A DNA stretch of 29,404 nucleotides from GCA-002282575 sp964646525 (GTDB taxonomy: Bacteria > Pseudomonadota > Gammaproteobacteria > Thiomicrospirales > Thiomicrospiraceae). The first letter of the stretch is position 1, and every line of letters begins with the position of its first letter. The notes under the pieces are model-generated. The model was not told where the DNA came from, searched no databases, and saw only the letters and a list, made by a program, of their open reading frames with translations. Location of the stretch: positions 1-29,404 of the forward strand of contig CAZYER010000019.1 of assembly GCA_964646525.1 (NCBI GenBank), written 5' to 3'. The translations under genes were made by a program, and so were the position numbers. This document shows positions 17,129 to 24,436 of this stretch, piece by piece.

Positions 17129-17157
17129 AACCCCGCTATTAACGGGGTTTTATTTTA
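17129..17157 (+). terminator. Terminator after greB
   Basis: AACCCCG (17129-17135) and CGGGGTT (17143-17149) form a perfect 7-bp stem around a 7-base loop, followed by TTATTTTA. It lies 37 bp after the greB stop. Confidence 0.85.
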
Positions 17158-17171
17158 TCGCCCACCACAAA

Positions 17172-17219
17172 TTGACGTTTACACATAAATTGACAAGTTG
17201 ACAAGTTGTATTGAATAAT
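17172..17219 (+). promoter_or_regulatory. Promoter with TTGAC repeats upstream of the Phd/VapC-type pair
   Basis: TTGAC occurs at 17172, and TTGACAAG occurs in tandem at 17190 and 17198. Using the first TTGACA of the tandem pair (17190-17195) as -35 and AATAAT (17214-17219) as -10 gives an 18-bp spacer. The repeats overlap the -35, where an autorepressing antitoxin would be expected to bind (inference). Confidence 0.5.
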
Positions 17220-17248
17220 GAAGGGAATAAGACACAGGAGGCGTAAAA

Positions 17249-17494
17249 ATGGAAGCCGTTGCGGTTGCTCAATTAAAAGCCGATTTTTCTGGCATTCTAT
17301 CCAGAATTGAACAAACGGGCGAAGGCGTCATTGTTGAATATGGACGCTCGCATAAAAAAGTTGCGGTTCTATTACCCTACTCACCTGCATACGAACAACA
17401 AGCAGAACGCCAGTTTGGCATTTTGCAGGGTAAAGGCAAAGTCGAATTTCACGATGATTTTGCCATAACAGAAGAGATGATGCTTGGCTTATGA
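17249..17494 (+). CDS. Phd/YefM-type antitoxin
   Basis: Antitoxin of a type II toxin-antitoxin module: it binds the toxin and probably represses the operon. It has 81 residues. The N-terminal Phd-like fold is visible in AVAQLKADFSGILSRIEQTGEGVIVEYGRSHKKVAVLLPY (about 4-43, by parts), with the family's short helix then a beta-hairpin ending in a conserved V-A-V-L-like strand. The C-terminus (about 50-81) is charged and probably unfolded until it binds the toxin. GGAGG lies 9 bases before the ATG. Its stop overlaps the toxin start by four bases (ATGA). Confidence 0.88.
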   Translation: MEAVAVAQLKADFSGILSRIEQTGEGVIVEYGRSHKKVAVLLPYSPAYEQQAERQFGILQGKGKVEFHDDFAITEEMMLGL

Positions 17495-17892
17495 AATTGC
17501 TATTAGACACACATATTTTGTTGTGGCTTGTTTATTCGCCCGAAAAACTTCCCGAGCATTGGTTAGGTATGTTGAAAAATCCAAGTAATCAGCTGTATGT
17601 TAGTCACTTAAGTTACTGGGAAATTGCATTGAAATACGGTTTAGGCAAACTCACCTTAGAGGGCGCAACACCAGAAGACATACCTAACTTGGCACAGAAT
17701 ATGGCAATCATCTCTTTAGCACCCACGGGGCAAACATTAGCCAGCGTTCATAAATTACCTGCGTTGGAGGGGCATAAAGACCCATTTGATCGCGCTTTGA
17801 TTTGGACAGCCATCTGTGAAAACCTGACCTTAGTTTCGCACGATCAGAAGTTTTCTGGCTATCAAGCTCAAGGTTTGTCTCTGCTAAAATAA
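17491..17892 (+). CDS. VapC-family PIN-domain toxin
   Basis: PIN-domain ribonuclease toxin. It has 133 residues, full length for the family. The acidic metal-binding residues are in place: Asp6 in LLLDTHILLW, Glu44 in SYWEIALKYG, Asp97 and Asp100 in HKDPFDRALI, and Asp118 in VSHDQKF. It belongs to the branch with DTHxLLW and DPFDR motifs, which is usually paired with Phd-type antitoxins as here. Translation is coupled to the antitoxin by a 4-base overlap. VapC toxins often cut tRNAs or the rRNA sarcin-ricin loop; the target here is unknown. Nothing suggests inactivation. Confidence 0.92.
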   Translation: MKLLLDTHILLWLVYSPEKLPEHWLGMLKNPSNQLYVSHLSYWEIALKYGLGKLTLEGATPEDIPNLAQNMAIISLAPTGQTLASVHKLPALEGHKDPFDRALIWTAICENLTLVSHDQKFSGYQAQGLSLLK

Positions 17893-17894
17893 AA

Positions 17895-17922
17895 AACCCA
17901 CCCAATCGGTGGGGTTTTTATT
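17895..17922 (+). terminator. Terminator after the VapC-type toxin
   Basis: CCCACC (17897-17902) pairs with GGTGGG (17908-17913) around CAATC, followed by a T run to 17919. The stem begins directly after the toxin stop. It closely resembles the hairpin at 18312-18341. Confidence 0.8.
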
Positions 17923-17966
17923 GGTGCAAGTTCTCAATAAAGCATTTTGAAAACAAACAATTATGC

Positions 17967-17995
17967 TTTACAAGATCACTCTGCTATCATATTAT
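17967..17995 (+). promoter_or_regulatory. Strong-looking promoter of the DUF1640-like gene
   Basis: TTTACA (17967-17972), a 17-bp spacer and TATTAT (17990-17995) differ from the sigma-70 consensus by one base in each element. The expected leader is about 18 bases and contains GGGAGA, 8 bases before the ATG at 18020. Confidence 0.7.
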
Positions 17996-18019
17996 CTTAA
18001 GAGCTAACGGGAGATATAT

Positions 18020-18286
18020 ATGAGCGCAGTTACCTTTGATACATTCAAGTTTATCAATCGATTAAAAGAAGCTGGTGTACCAGAGAAACAGGCAATTGCT
18101 GAAGCAGAAGCCTTATCTGAGGCTGTTTCGACCATTCAATGGGTAACTAAATCTGACTTACAGCTAGAACTCTCACCGATCAAAACAGAAATAACTTTAC
18201 TGAAATGGATGATTGGGTTATCGCTGGCTTTATCCGTTGGCATTATTTCAATGTTAGCAAAGATAACTGTGTTGCCCACTCATTAG
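18020..18286 (+). CDS. DUF1640/CCDC90-like small membrane protein
   Basis: An 88-residue protein. The N-terminus MSAVTFDTFKFINRLKEAGVPEKQAIAEAEALSEA and the following TKSDLQLEL segment match the bacterial DUF1640 pattern: a helical head, then a coiled coil, then a C-terminal anchor. One membrane helix is at about 62-82 (WMIGLSLALSVGIISMLAKI). Related mitochondrial proteins regulate the calcium uniporter, but the bacterial role is not known. It has its own promoter and terminator, so it is a single-gene unit. The coiled coil is shorter than in many relatives. It lies 127 bp after the toxin gene. Confidence 0.78.
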   Translation: MSAVTFDTFKFINRLKEAGVPEKQAIAEAEALSEAVSTIQWVTKSDLQLELSPIKTEITLLKWMIGLSLALSVGIISMLAKITVLPTH

Positions 18287-18311
18287 TCTAAAAGCTACGA
18301 CATATAATCAC

Positions 18312-18341
18312 AAACCCCACCAAATCGGTGGGGTTTTTATT
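18312..18341 (+). terminator. Terminator after the DUF1640-like gene
   Basis: AAACCCCACC (18312-18321) and GGTGGGGTTT (18327-18336) form a perfect 10-bp stem with a 5-base loop, followed by more T and A. The sequence AATCGGTGGGGTTTTTATT is shared with the terminator at 17895-17922. Confidence 0.88.
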
Positions 18342-18380
18342 TTATCGCTAAGTTAAGCCAATTCACGTAAAATAGATGTC

Positions 18381-19070
18381 ATGAATATTCTTTTACTTGT
18401 CGCGATTGGCTTAGTTGCCGTAGCACTTTACATTCCGCAATGGCACACCAAACGCATCCTACAGCGCTTTAGCGCACCTCATCCTACCTTACCTGGTACG
18501 GGTTCTCAGTTTGCTGAACATCTGCTTAAACAGCAGGGACTAACCCATGTTCGAGTAGAAGAAACCAGTGACGGCGATCATTACGATCCATTCAGCAAAA
18601 CCGTGCGTCTCTCGCCCGACAACTTTCATCGTAATTCCTTGACGGCCATTGTCACCGCCGCCCATGAAGTGGGTCATGCCATTCAAGATGCACAAGGCTA
18701 CGAAGCCCTACAAAGACGCACCGAATTAGTAACTCGTGCTCAAACCTTTGCGCGTTTTTCGGGCTGGGCATTGATAGCCTTACCGATTTTACTGGTAGTC
18801 ATTCACAGCCCCATTTTAGCTGCCTTAGCCTTTGCCATTGGCTTTGTCTCTCAGTTTGGCGGTGTACTGGTCAATATCACCACCTTACCGGTTGAGTTGG
18901 ATGCCAGCTTTAATCGCGCCATGCCCTTACTGGCGCAAAGCAATTTATTAAGCCCTAAAGAACTACATTCAGCTAAACGCATTTTACGCGCTTGCGCCAT
19001 GACCTACGTTGCGGGTTCTTTATCCAGCTTATTGAATTTGTGGAAATGGATGAAAGCGATCCGTCGTTGA
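18381..19070 (+). CDS. Membrane zinc metallopeptidase (YugP-like)
   Basis: Integral membrane peptidase of the putative neutral zinc metallopeptidase family (YugP-like). The substrate is unknown. It has 229 residues. The zinc motif HEVGH is at residues 95-99, inside ATAAHE-like TAAHEVGHAIQD. A further acidic candidate ligand is Glu172 in LPVELDASFNRA, which is a conserved family stretch. Membrane helices are at about 2-20, 126-142 and 143-165, and one may be near the C-terminus. The 3' end overlaps the convergent hemY gene by 42 bp, so no terminator separates them. Confidence 0.9.
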   Translation: MNILLLVAIGLVAVALYIPQWHTKRILQRFSAPHPTLPGTGSQFAEHLLKQQGLTHVRVEETSDGDHYDPFSKTVRLSPDNFHRNSLTAIVTAAHEVGHAIQDAQGYEALQRRTELVTRAQTFARFSGWALIALPILLVVIHSPILAALAFAIGFVSQFGGVLVNITTLPVELDASFNRAMPLLAQSNLLSPKELHSAKRILRACAMTYVAGSLSSLLNLWKWMKAIRR

Positions 19071-20219
19071 CGCACCTTGCAACTGAGCACACAAGAGTTG
19101 TCGCCCCGCTTCAGGCTTGGCTTGCTCAGCGTATAAATTAGATAGCGCTACCGCCACTTGCGCATTAGGCGCTAATTGCAAACTGTGTAATAAATCTTGT
19201 TCAGCTTGCAACGCCATGCCCTGCTGCTTAGCTAATACGCCAGATAACCACCATAAAGCTGGCTCGTTCGGATAGATTTTTAACCACTGTTGCACTTGTT
19301 TTAATTCACGATAAGCATCTTGTCCACTCAAAGCGACCAGTAAAGGCAAGAGCTGTGAATCCCACTGATGCTCTAAGGCTTTGACCACCACTTGCCATAA
19401 ACTGCTCGAAGCACCCCACATTAAGGCTCGCTCAACATAAGCTTTCACAATCAACGGATGACGCTGTTGCGAACGCGACAAGGCCTTCCATTCTGCTTCC
19501 AGTAGTTCTCGATTATCGGCACGACTGAGTGATTGCGCCAGTAAGATAGATTGCAATTCCAGATAACGCGAACGCGACAAAGCATTTTTTGCTTCTGGTA
19601 AATAACCAGCCAGGCTTTGCCAGTCCGATAACCGCTCTAATGCCTGCACCCGCATCGCTTTTAAGGTGCGCTGTTTGGGGTACAGAGCTTGCAACGAATC
19701 GATTAACGCTAATGCTCGCTCAGGCTGTTCATCTAGCAACCAACGGCTATGTAATAGCTGAATGGTAAACGCCTGATCGGGAGCAAGAGAAAGTGCTTTT
19801 TCGATATATTGGTCTCGTTGACTGAGTTGATGCTGAGCCTGTGCCAACTGAGCTGCCAGACAATAGCGCAACCATTGACTGGCATCCTTACCGGCAACTA
19901 AGGCTTGCATCGCCTTATCATCTTCTTGCAACGCTAATGCTTGCAAACCCTGTGCGACATGCTTCATCGGTAGTGCGGCGCGCTTTCCTTCTCGCCAACG
20001 ACGCCAGCGCTCTGGCAAACGCCATACCCCCAACACAAGACGCATGACACCGTAAACAACGGCTAACGCCAATACCAACAACAGCGCTAAAAAACTGACT
20101 GAGGTTTCAATGAGCCAACCCGACCAATTGACCGCGACATAACCTTGCTCGCTGACCGCAAACATTGCTAAGCCCGCGCCTAGCAGCGCCAGCAGACCCC
20201 AGATCACCAAACGAATCAT
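19029..20219 (-). CDS. hemY: HemY, TPR-containing inner membrane protein
   Basis: HemY-type protein of the gammaproteobacterial haem operon (not the Gram-positive protoporphyrinogen oxidase of the same name). It is thought to affect late haem synthesis, but its activity is unclear. It has 396 residues. Two N-terminal membrane helices (about 5-22 and 40-65) are followed by the HemY N-domain and then TPR-like helical repeats (about 85-380), for example ALWWLSGVLAKQQGMALQAE. Its ATG overlaps the hemX stop (ATGA), so it is translationally coupled. It is the last gene of the operon and converges on the zinc peptidase. Confidence 0.92.
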   Translation of the reverse strand: MIRLVIWGLLALLGAGLAMFAVSEQGYVAVNWSGWLIETSVSFLALLLVLALAVVYGVMRLVLGVWRLPERWRRWREGKRAALPMKHVAQGLQALALQEDDKAMQALVAGKDASQWLRYCLAAQLAQAQHQLSQRDQYIEKALSLAPDQAFTIQLLHSRWLLDEQPERALALIDSLQALYPKQRTLKAMRVQALERLSDWQSLAGYLPEAKNALSRSRYLELQSILLAQSLSRADNRELLEAEWKALSRSQQRHPLIVKAYVERALMWGASSSLWQVVVKALEHQWDSQLLPLLVALSGQDAYRELKQVQQWLKIYPNEPALWWLSGVLAKQQGMALQAEQDLLHSLQLAPNAQVAVALSNLYAEQAKPEAGRQLLCAQLQGASTTDRFHPFPQIQ

Positions 20220-21268
20220 GGTTGAGTCGCTGTCACAGGTTGAGCAAGATAGTCACGCAAATGAGACCATTCATAGGTTGGCCAGCCAGACCAAGCCTGC
20301 CAAGCACTGAGCTGTGCCGACATGCTTTCAGGCAAACTCACCGCCATCACGCTCAACAACTGCGCTAACTGCTGGCTTTCGCCTTGCACCAAACGAGGTT
20401 GATTCGTTTGCACGCCCCAGCGCAATTGCGCCAACGCCATACTCGCCTGTGTTTGCCACAAAGTGGCATCTCGCAGTTGCGTTAAACGACTGGCATCGAC
20501 TTCTTGTGCGGGAGTAATGCGAATGAATTTAAGTAAGCCACTCCACCAAGAAACCGCTTCACCCTCATTCACTTCGCTCGTGGGTTTAATCAGTCCATTG
20601 GCAGAAGCAGGCGCATAGTAATCGATCAGCCCTTGCCAAACGCGCCAAGTTTGCTCATTGACACTGGCCGCTCGCTCGGTTGATAAACGGGTCAGGGCTT
20701 GCGCTTCTTGCGATAATGCGAGGCGTAACGGATGATTCACCTCGACACCTTGCTGCGCTAACAAGGTCTGCCAGTGGGATACAAAATCAAGCAAAGCCGC
20801 TGGTTCGACCGATAACAAAGACAAACCTTCTAGTTGCCCCGCCATCAGCTTAACGATGTTCGCATCGGTAAATTGCCAAGGCTGTTGATGTTCACGTGCT
20901 TTCAAACGTGCATCAACACGCACCAAGCTATCGACGAGCTCTTGACGCAAGTCAGCGGCTAAGGCTTGTTGCTGTTCGAGTAAGCTTTGTTGTTGTGTTC
21001 GCCACTGGATTTGTTGTGCATCTAACCACTGCTGGTTATCGCTGAGTGCCTGCGTTTGCGTTGCTTCCAAGGACAATAAACGCTGTCCCAACAGCATTAC
21101 CGCCAACAAAGACAACAAGGCTAAAAAAGCCCCTAGTACGCCTGTCCAGAGCAACCACTTGGGTGATCTAGGCGAAGGAAGTCCTTCCGACTGAGATACC
21201 GAGCCATGCTCAGGCTTAGGTGGAGTTAATACTGCCTCTGTTGCCATGCTCGTGGATGTACTGTCCAT
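20216..21268 (-). CDS. hemX: HemX, membrane-anchored haem operon protein
   Basis: HemX-family protein, often labelled uroporphyrinogen-III C-methyltransferase, although this branch lacks the methyltransferase domain. It has 350 residues: a short polar, Ser/Thr/Pro-rich cytoplasmic head, one membrane helix (about 40-63), then a long Gln-rich coiled coil (about 65-120) and a periplasmic helical domain. I use the ATG at 21268 rather than the ATG two codons earlier, because AAAGGAG is only 1-2 bases from the earlier one and at good spacing for the later one. It lies between hemD (a short gap) and hemY (a 4-base overlap). Confidence 0.9.
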   Translation of the reverse strand: MDSTSTSMATEAVLTPPKPEHGSVSQSEGLPSPRSPKWLLWTGVLGAFLALLSLLAVMLLGQRLLSLEATQTQALSDNQQWLDAQQIQWRTQQQSLLEQQQALAADLRQELVDSLVRVDARLKAREHQQPWQFTDANIVKLMAGQLEGLSLLSVEPAALLDFVSHWQTLLAQQGVEVNHPLRLALSQEAQALTRLSTERAASVNEQTWRVWQGLIDYYAPASANGLIKPTSEVNEGEAVSWWSGLLKFIRITPAQEVDASRLTQLRDATLWQTQASMALAQLRWGVQTNQPRLVQGESQQLAQLLSVMAVSLPESMSAQLSAWQAWSGWPTYEWSHLRDYLAQPVTATQP

Positions 21269-21295
21269 TGTCATACTCCTTTATCGCCAGCCGAA

Positions 21296-22030
21296 TCATC
21301 GACAAGCTTTAGCTGCCTCAATTAAGCCTTGCGAACTGGTCGCCGTCGCTACTTGAATCTCTCCTTGCCAACCTTTTTCACGAGCAAAGTCGGCGATACG
21401 CTGACTCATTACCGCCAAAGGCAGCGTCATTAACCGACGACGAAAGCCAGCGGGTGTCGCATTCATGGCACAGGTTAAACTCTCGGCACTCGCCACACTC
21501 ACCACAGCCTGATCCTGCTGCAAGAAAGTCGTTAGCATGCCTTGATCAACAGACTTGCACACGCGACGATACAGGGGAATTTCCGTGATTAAAGCACCAC
21601 GCTTGGTGAGTTGCGTCAACAAGGTGGTGCGCCCGCCTTCGCCTTTCAAAATAACTACGCCCTTACCCTCAGTATGCGCCAACACAGGCTCATTTAACAA
21701 GCCCTCGGAATCACTTTGTGTTGGAACAATCGCTTCAATGCCTCTTTGATGTAAAGCGTTAGCGGTTGCTGCCCCCACCGCTAAATAAGTCGCTTGCGTT
21801 GGCCAGTCGATGCCCGACTTTTCCAAACTGGTCACCGCGTAACGGCTGGTAACGATAATAAGCTGCGCTTGCATCAACTGACGCAAAGCTTCATGAGCGG
21901 GTGATTGCCAAAAAATATCCATCACTGGCATTTGCCAAGGCATCATACCCGCATCACGCGCCAGTTGTGCCATCTGTTCGCCGTCTGGGTTAGGGCGTGT
22001 TACCCATAACTGCTGCACAAGTGAGGTCAT
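21296..22030 (-). CDS. hemD: Uroporphyrinogen-III synthase
   Basis: Closes and rearranges hydroxymethylbilane to uroporphyrinogen III in the cytoplasm. It has 244 residues, normal for the family. Two alternating domains are visible; ILKGEGGRTTLLTQLTKRGA, then the conserved ITEIPLYRRV, is characteristic, and QAVVSVASAESLTCAM lies in the second half. Sequence identity in this family is always low, so the operon position counts heavily. It overlaps the end of hemC by four bases. Confidence 0.93.
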   Translation of the reverse strand: MTSLVQQLWVTRPNPDGEQMAQLARDAGMMPWQMPVMDIFWQSPAHEALRQLMQAQLIIVTSRYAVTSLEKSGIDWPTQATYLAVGAATANALHQRGIEAIVPTQSDSEGLLNEPVLAHTEGKGVVILKGEGGRTTLLTQLTKRGALITEIPLYRRVCKSVDQGMLTTFLQQDQAVVSVASAESLTCAMNATPAGFRRRLMTLPLAVMSQRIADFAREKGWQGEIQVATATSSQGLIEAAKACR

Positions 22031-22953
22031 GCGCGACCGTAAACGACATCTAAAATCGACTTAGCGCCATTCGCTAATAATTCTTGCGCCAAATCTTCAC
22101 CCAACGCTTGTGCCTCAGCGGCAGACCCTTTGCGTTCACCTCGAATAATGGTTTGGCCATCCAAACTGGCCACCAAACCACGCAACCAAATTTGCTCGCC
22201 TTGCCAAATAGCATAAGATCCAATCGGCACCTGACACCCGCCTTCTAAGGCAGCATTCATGGCACGTTCGGCACGCACGCAAGCCAGGGTAGTCTCGTCA
22301 TTTAAACAATCGACAAAACCCTGTGTACTGGCATCGTTTGCCAGCACTTCAATCGCCAATGCACCTTGCGCCACAGCAGGTAGGCAAACTTCCGCCGCAA
22401 TAATGCTACGGATGCGCTCTGGCAAACCCATACGCTCTAGCCCAGCTGCCGCTAAAATAATGGCATCATACTGGCCTTCATCTAATTTCCGCATACGGGT
22501 ATGAATATTGCCACGTAAATCATGCAACTGTAAATCGGGGCGCACCGCTAACAACTGACTTTTACGACGCAAACTCGAGGTTCCCACAATCGCTCCTTGT
22601 GGTAACTCATCTAAACTGGCATAAGTATTAGAAACAAAGGCATCTAGGGGGTTATGTCTTGCCATCACCGCACCAATAGCAAAGCCTTCTGGCAATACAG
22701 CTGGTAAGTCTTTCATACTGTGAACCGCCAACTGAGCATTACCCGCCAACATCTGCTCTTCTAATTCTTTAATAAATAATCCTTTACCACCGATTTTTGC
22801 TAAAGGAACGTCCAACAACACATCACCTTGCGTGCTCATACCAATCAACTCAATGGCTAACTGAGAGTGTTGTTGCAATAACTGTGCTTTAACAAATTCT
22901 GCTTGCCACATGGCTAATGGACTTTTTCGCGTAGCGATGAATAACTTATTCAT
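22027..22953 (-). CDS. hemC: Porphobilinogen deaminase (hydroxymethylbilane synthase)
   Basis: Joins four porphobilinogens into hydroxymethylbilane, upstream of haem, sirohaem and cobalamin. It has 308 residues, full length. Asp82 in HSMKDLP is the catalytic aspartate, and Cys240 in ALEGGCQVPIG carries the dipyrromethane cofactor. GTSSLRRKSQL and DLRGNIHTRMRKLDEG are the substrate and cofactor arginine motifs. It is the first gene of hemC-hemD-hemX-hemY and divergent from the thioredoxin-fold lipoprotein gene across 47 bp. A purine-rich AGGAAG lies about 11 bases before the ATG. Confidence 0.97.
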   Translation of the reverse strand: MNKLFIATRKSPLAMWQAEFVKAQLLQQHSQLAIELIGMSTQGDVLLDVPLAKIGGKGLFIKELEEQMLAGNAQLAVHSMKDLPAVLPEGFAIGAVMARHNPLDAFVSNTYASLDELPQGAIVGTSSLRRKSQLLAVRPDLQLHDLRGNIHTRMRKLDEGQYDAIILAAAGLERMGLPERIRSIIAAEVCLPAVAQGALAIEVLANDASTQGFVDCLNDETTLACVRAERAMNAALEGGCQVPIGSYAIWQGEQIWLRGLVASLDGQTIIRGERKGSAAEAQALGEDLAQELLANGAKSILDVVYGRA

Positions 22954-22964
22954 ATTTTAAGAGC

Positions 22965-22993
22965 TTCCTAAACTAATTAGCCTATTCTATAAT
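22965..22993 (+). promoter_or_regulatory. Candidate promoter close to the thioredoxin-fold gene
   Basis: A perfect TATAAT (22988-22993) lies only 7 bases before the ATG at 23001. A weak -35 (TTCCTA, 22965-22970) is 17 bp upstream. If used, the transcript would have almost no leader, and no ribosome binding site is visible. Confidence 0.35.
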
Positions 22994-23000
22994 AAAAGCC

Positions 23001-23522
23001 ATGAAAATATCTCGACGATTGCTACTCTCGACCGCGCTACTCTTACCCCTATTCGGGCTAGGGGCTTGTGAGGCCGCCAAACATTCCGACTTAGTCACTG
23101 TGACGGACCTATCGATCTTAGCGCAAGAAGCACAAACGGCGCGATTGCCCATTTTATTATTTGCAACAGCACCCGACTGTCGTTACTGCCATCAGCTTGA
23201 ACGTGATGTCATTCAACCGATAATCAAAAACAAACAATACCAACAAAAAGTACTGATGCGTCGCTTAGATTTAGGTCAAGACACCATTGTTGATTTTGAC
23301 GGTCAAAGCAAAGACAGCATGCGTGTGGCCAAGCGTTACAAAGCACAGTTAACGCCTACGATCGTGTTCTTATCTCCTGAAGGCAACATCATTGAAGATC
23401 ATATTCTCGGTGTGGTTGCCGACATTGATCAGTATGGTGGCATGATTGATGCTCGCCTCAACAGTGCCTTAGCTAAACTGGGCAATCCAGCCCGCATCAT
23501 CCATAATGCCCAACAAAAGTGA
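23001..23522 (+). CDS. Exported thioredoxin-fold lipoprotein
   Basis: Periplasmic thioredoxin-like protein, probably reducing or exchanging disulfides in envelope proteins. It has 173 residues. The signal peptide MKISRRLLLSTALLLPLFGLGAC ends in a plausible lipobox (LGAC, Cys23), and its SRRLLL resembles a twin-arginine signal. The active-site pair is Cys60-x-x-Cys63 (CRYC), and the cis-proline is Pro119 in QLTPTIVFL. The partner is unknown; SoxW-like and DsbC/D-related roles are possible. The start of purU follows after 7 bp, so the two may share a transcript. Confidence 0.85.
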   Translation: MKISRRLLLSTALLLPLFGLGACEAAKHSDLVTVTDLSILAQEAQTARLPILLFATAPDCRYCHQLERDVIQPIIKNKQYQQKVLMRRLDLGQDTIVDFDGQSKDSMRVAKRYKAQLTPTIVFLSPEGNIIEDHILGVVADIDQYGGMIDARLNSALAKLGNPARIIHNAQQK

Positions 23523-23529
23523 TTTTGCC

Positions 23530-24402
23530 ATGACCCTATCTACTCCGCATGTGTATCGTTTAAGTATTGCTTGTCCTGATAAAGTGGGAATTGTCGGCAA
23601 GGTATCCAGTTTTATTGCGCTCTATGGCGGCAATATCACCGAAGCTAACCATCACTTAGATCAGGATGCTGGTTGGTTCTTTATGCGTACCGAAATCGAG
23701 GCAGCCTCCATGCCATTCGATGTCGAACAATTCCGCACTGCTTTTGAGCCCATTGCACGCGAGTTTTCGATGCAATGGAGTATCAGTGATTCAGCGCAGA
23801 AAAAGCGTATTGTGTTGCTGGTTAGCCACGAGGCACACTGTTTACACGACCTGCTTTACCGTTGGAAGGCTGGCGAATTGGATGGTGATATTGTTGGCAT
23901 CATCGCTAACCATCAGGTGCTGGGAGAAATGGCTGGCTGGTACAACATCCCTTTCTTTTACATTCCCATCAGCAAAGACAACAAAGCCGAAGCCTTTGCC
24001 GCTTACGAAGCACAAATTGACGCGCTCAACGCCGACGTCATCGTACTAGCGCGCTTTATGCAAATCATGCCACCGTCACTGTGCGAACGTTATTTAGGAC
24101 GCATGATTAACATTCATCACAGCTTCCTGCCTTCATTTATTGGTGCGAAACCCTATCATCAAGCGTTTCAACGTGGTGTTAAACTGATTGGTGCCACTTG
24201 TCACTATGTTACTCAAGACCTAGATGAAGGCCCCATTATCGAACAAGACGTCATTCGCGTTACCCATCGCCACAGCATCGAAGACCTACAACGTTTAGGT
24301 CGAGATGTGGAACGGAATGTGCTCGCTAGGGGATTAATTTATCATTTAGAAGACCGCGTTATGATACACGGCCATAAAACTGTGGTATTGTTAGAAGGTT
24401 AA
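23530..24402 (+). CDS. purU: Formyltetrahydrofolate deformylase PurU
   Basis: Hydrolyses 10-formyl-tetrahydrofolate to formate and tetrahydrofolate, balancing one-carbon pools and feeding formate to purine synthesis. It has 290 residues. An N-terminal ACT domain (about 8-80; YRLSIACPDKVGIVGKVSSF) is followed by a formyltransferase-like domain. Catalytic residues are Asn194 and His196 in MINIHHSFLPS and Asp232 in DLDEGPII. I use the ATG at 23530. The frame is open 24 bases upstream, but that would overlap the previous gene and neither start has a strong ribosome site. Confidence 0.95.
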   Translation: MTLSTPHVYRLSIACPDKVGIVGKVSSFIALYGGNITEANHHLDQDAGWFFMRTEIEAASMPFDVEQFRTAFEPIAREFSMQWSISDSAQKKRIVLLVSHEAHCLHDLLYRWKAGELDGDIVGIIANHQVLGEMAGWYNIPFFYIPISKDNKAEAFAAYEAQIDALNADVIVLARFMQIMPPSLCERYLGRMINIHHSFLPSFIGAKPYHQAFQRGVKLIGATCHYVTQDLDEGPIIEQDVIRVTHRHSIEDLQRLGRDVERNVLARGLIYHLEDRVMIHGHKTVVLLEG

Positions 24403-24436
24403 TAATCGGTATAAGCAAGTGTGTAGGTAAAATCGA

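Noticed and set aside
20880..20910. parS-like TGTTCACGTG
   Set aside because: Only half of the palindrome matches, and it lies inside hemX coding sequence.
23666..24049. 127-residue open frame in a second phase
   Set aside because: It lies inside purU, whose motifs and length are complete. This is a shadow frame.
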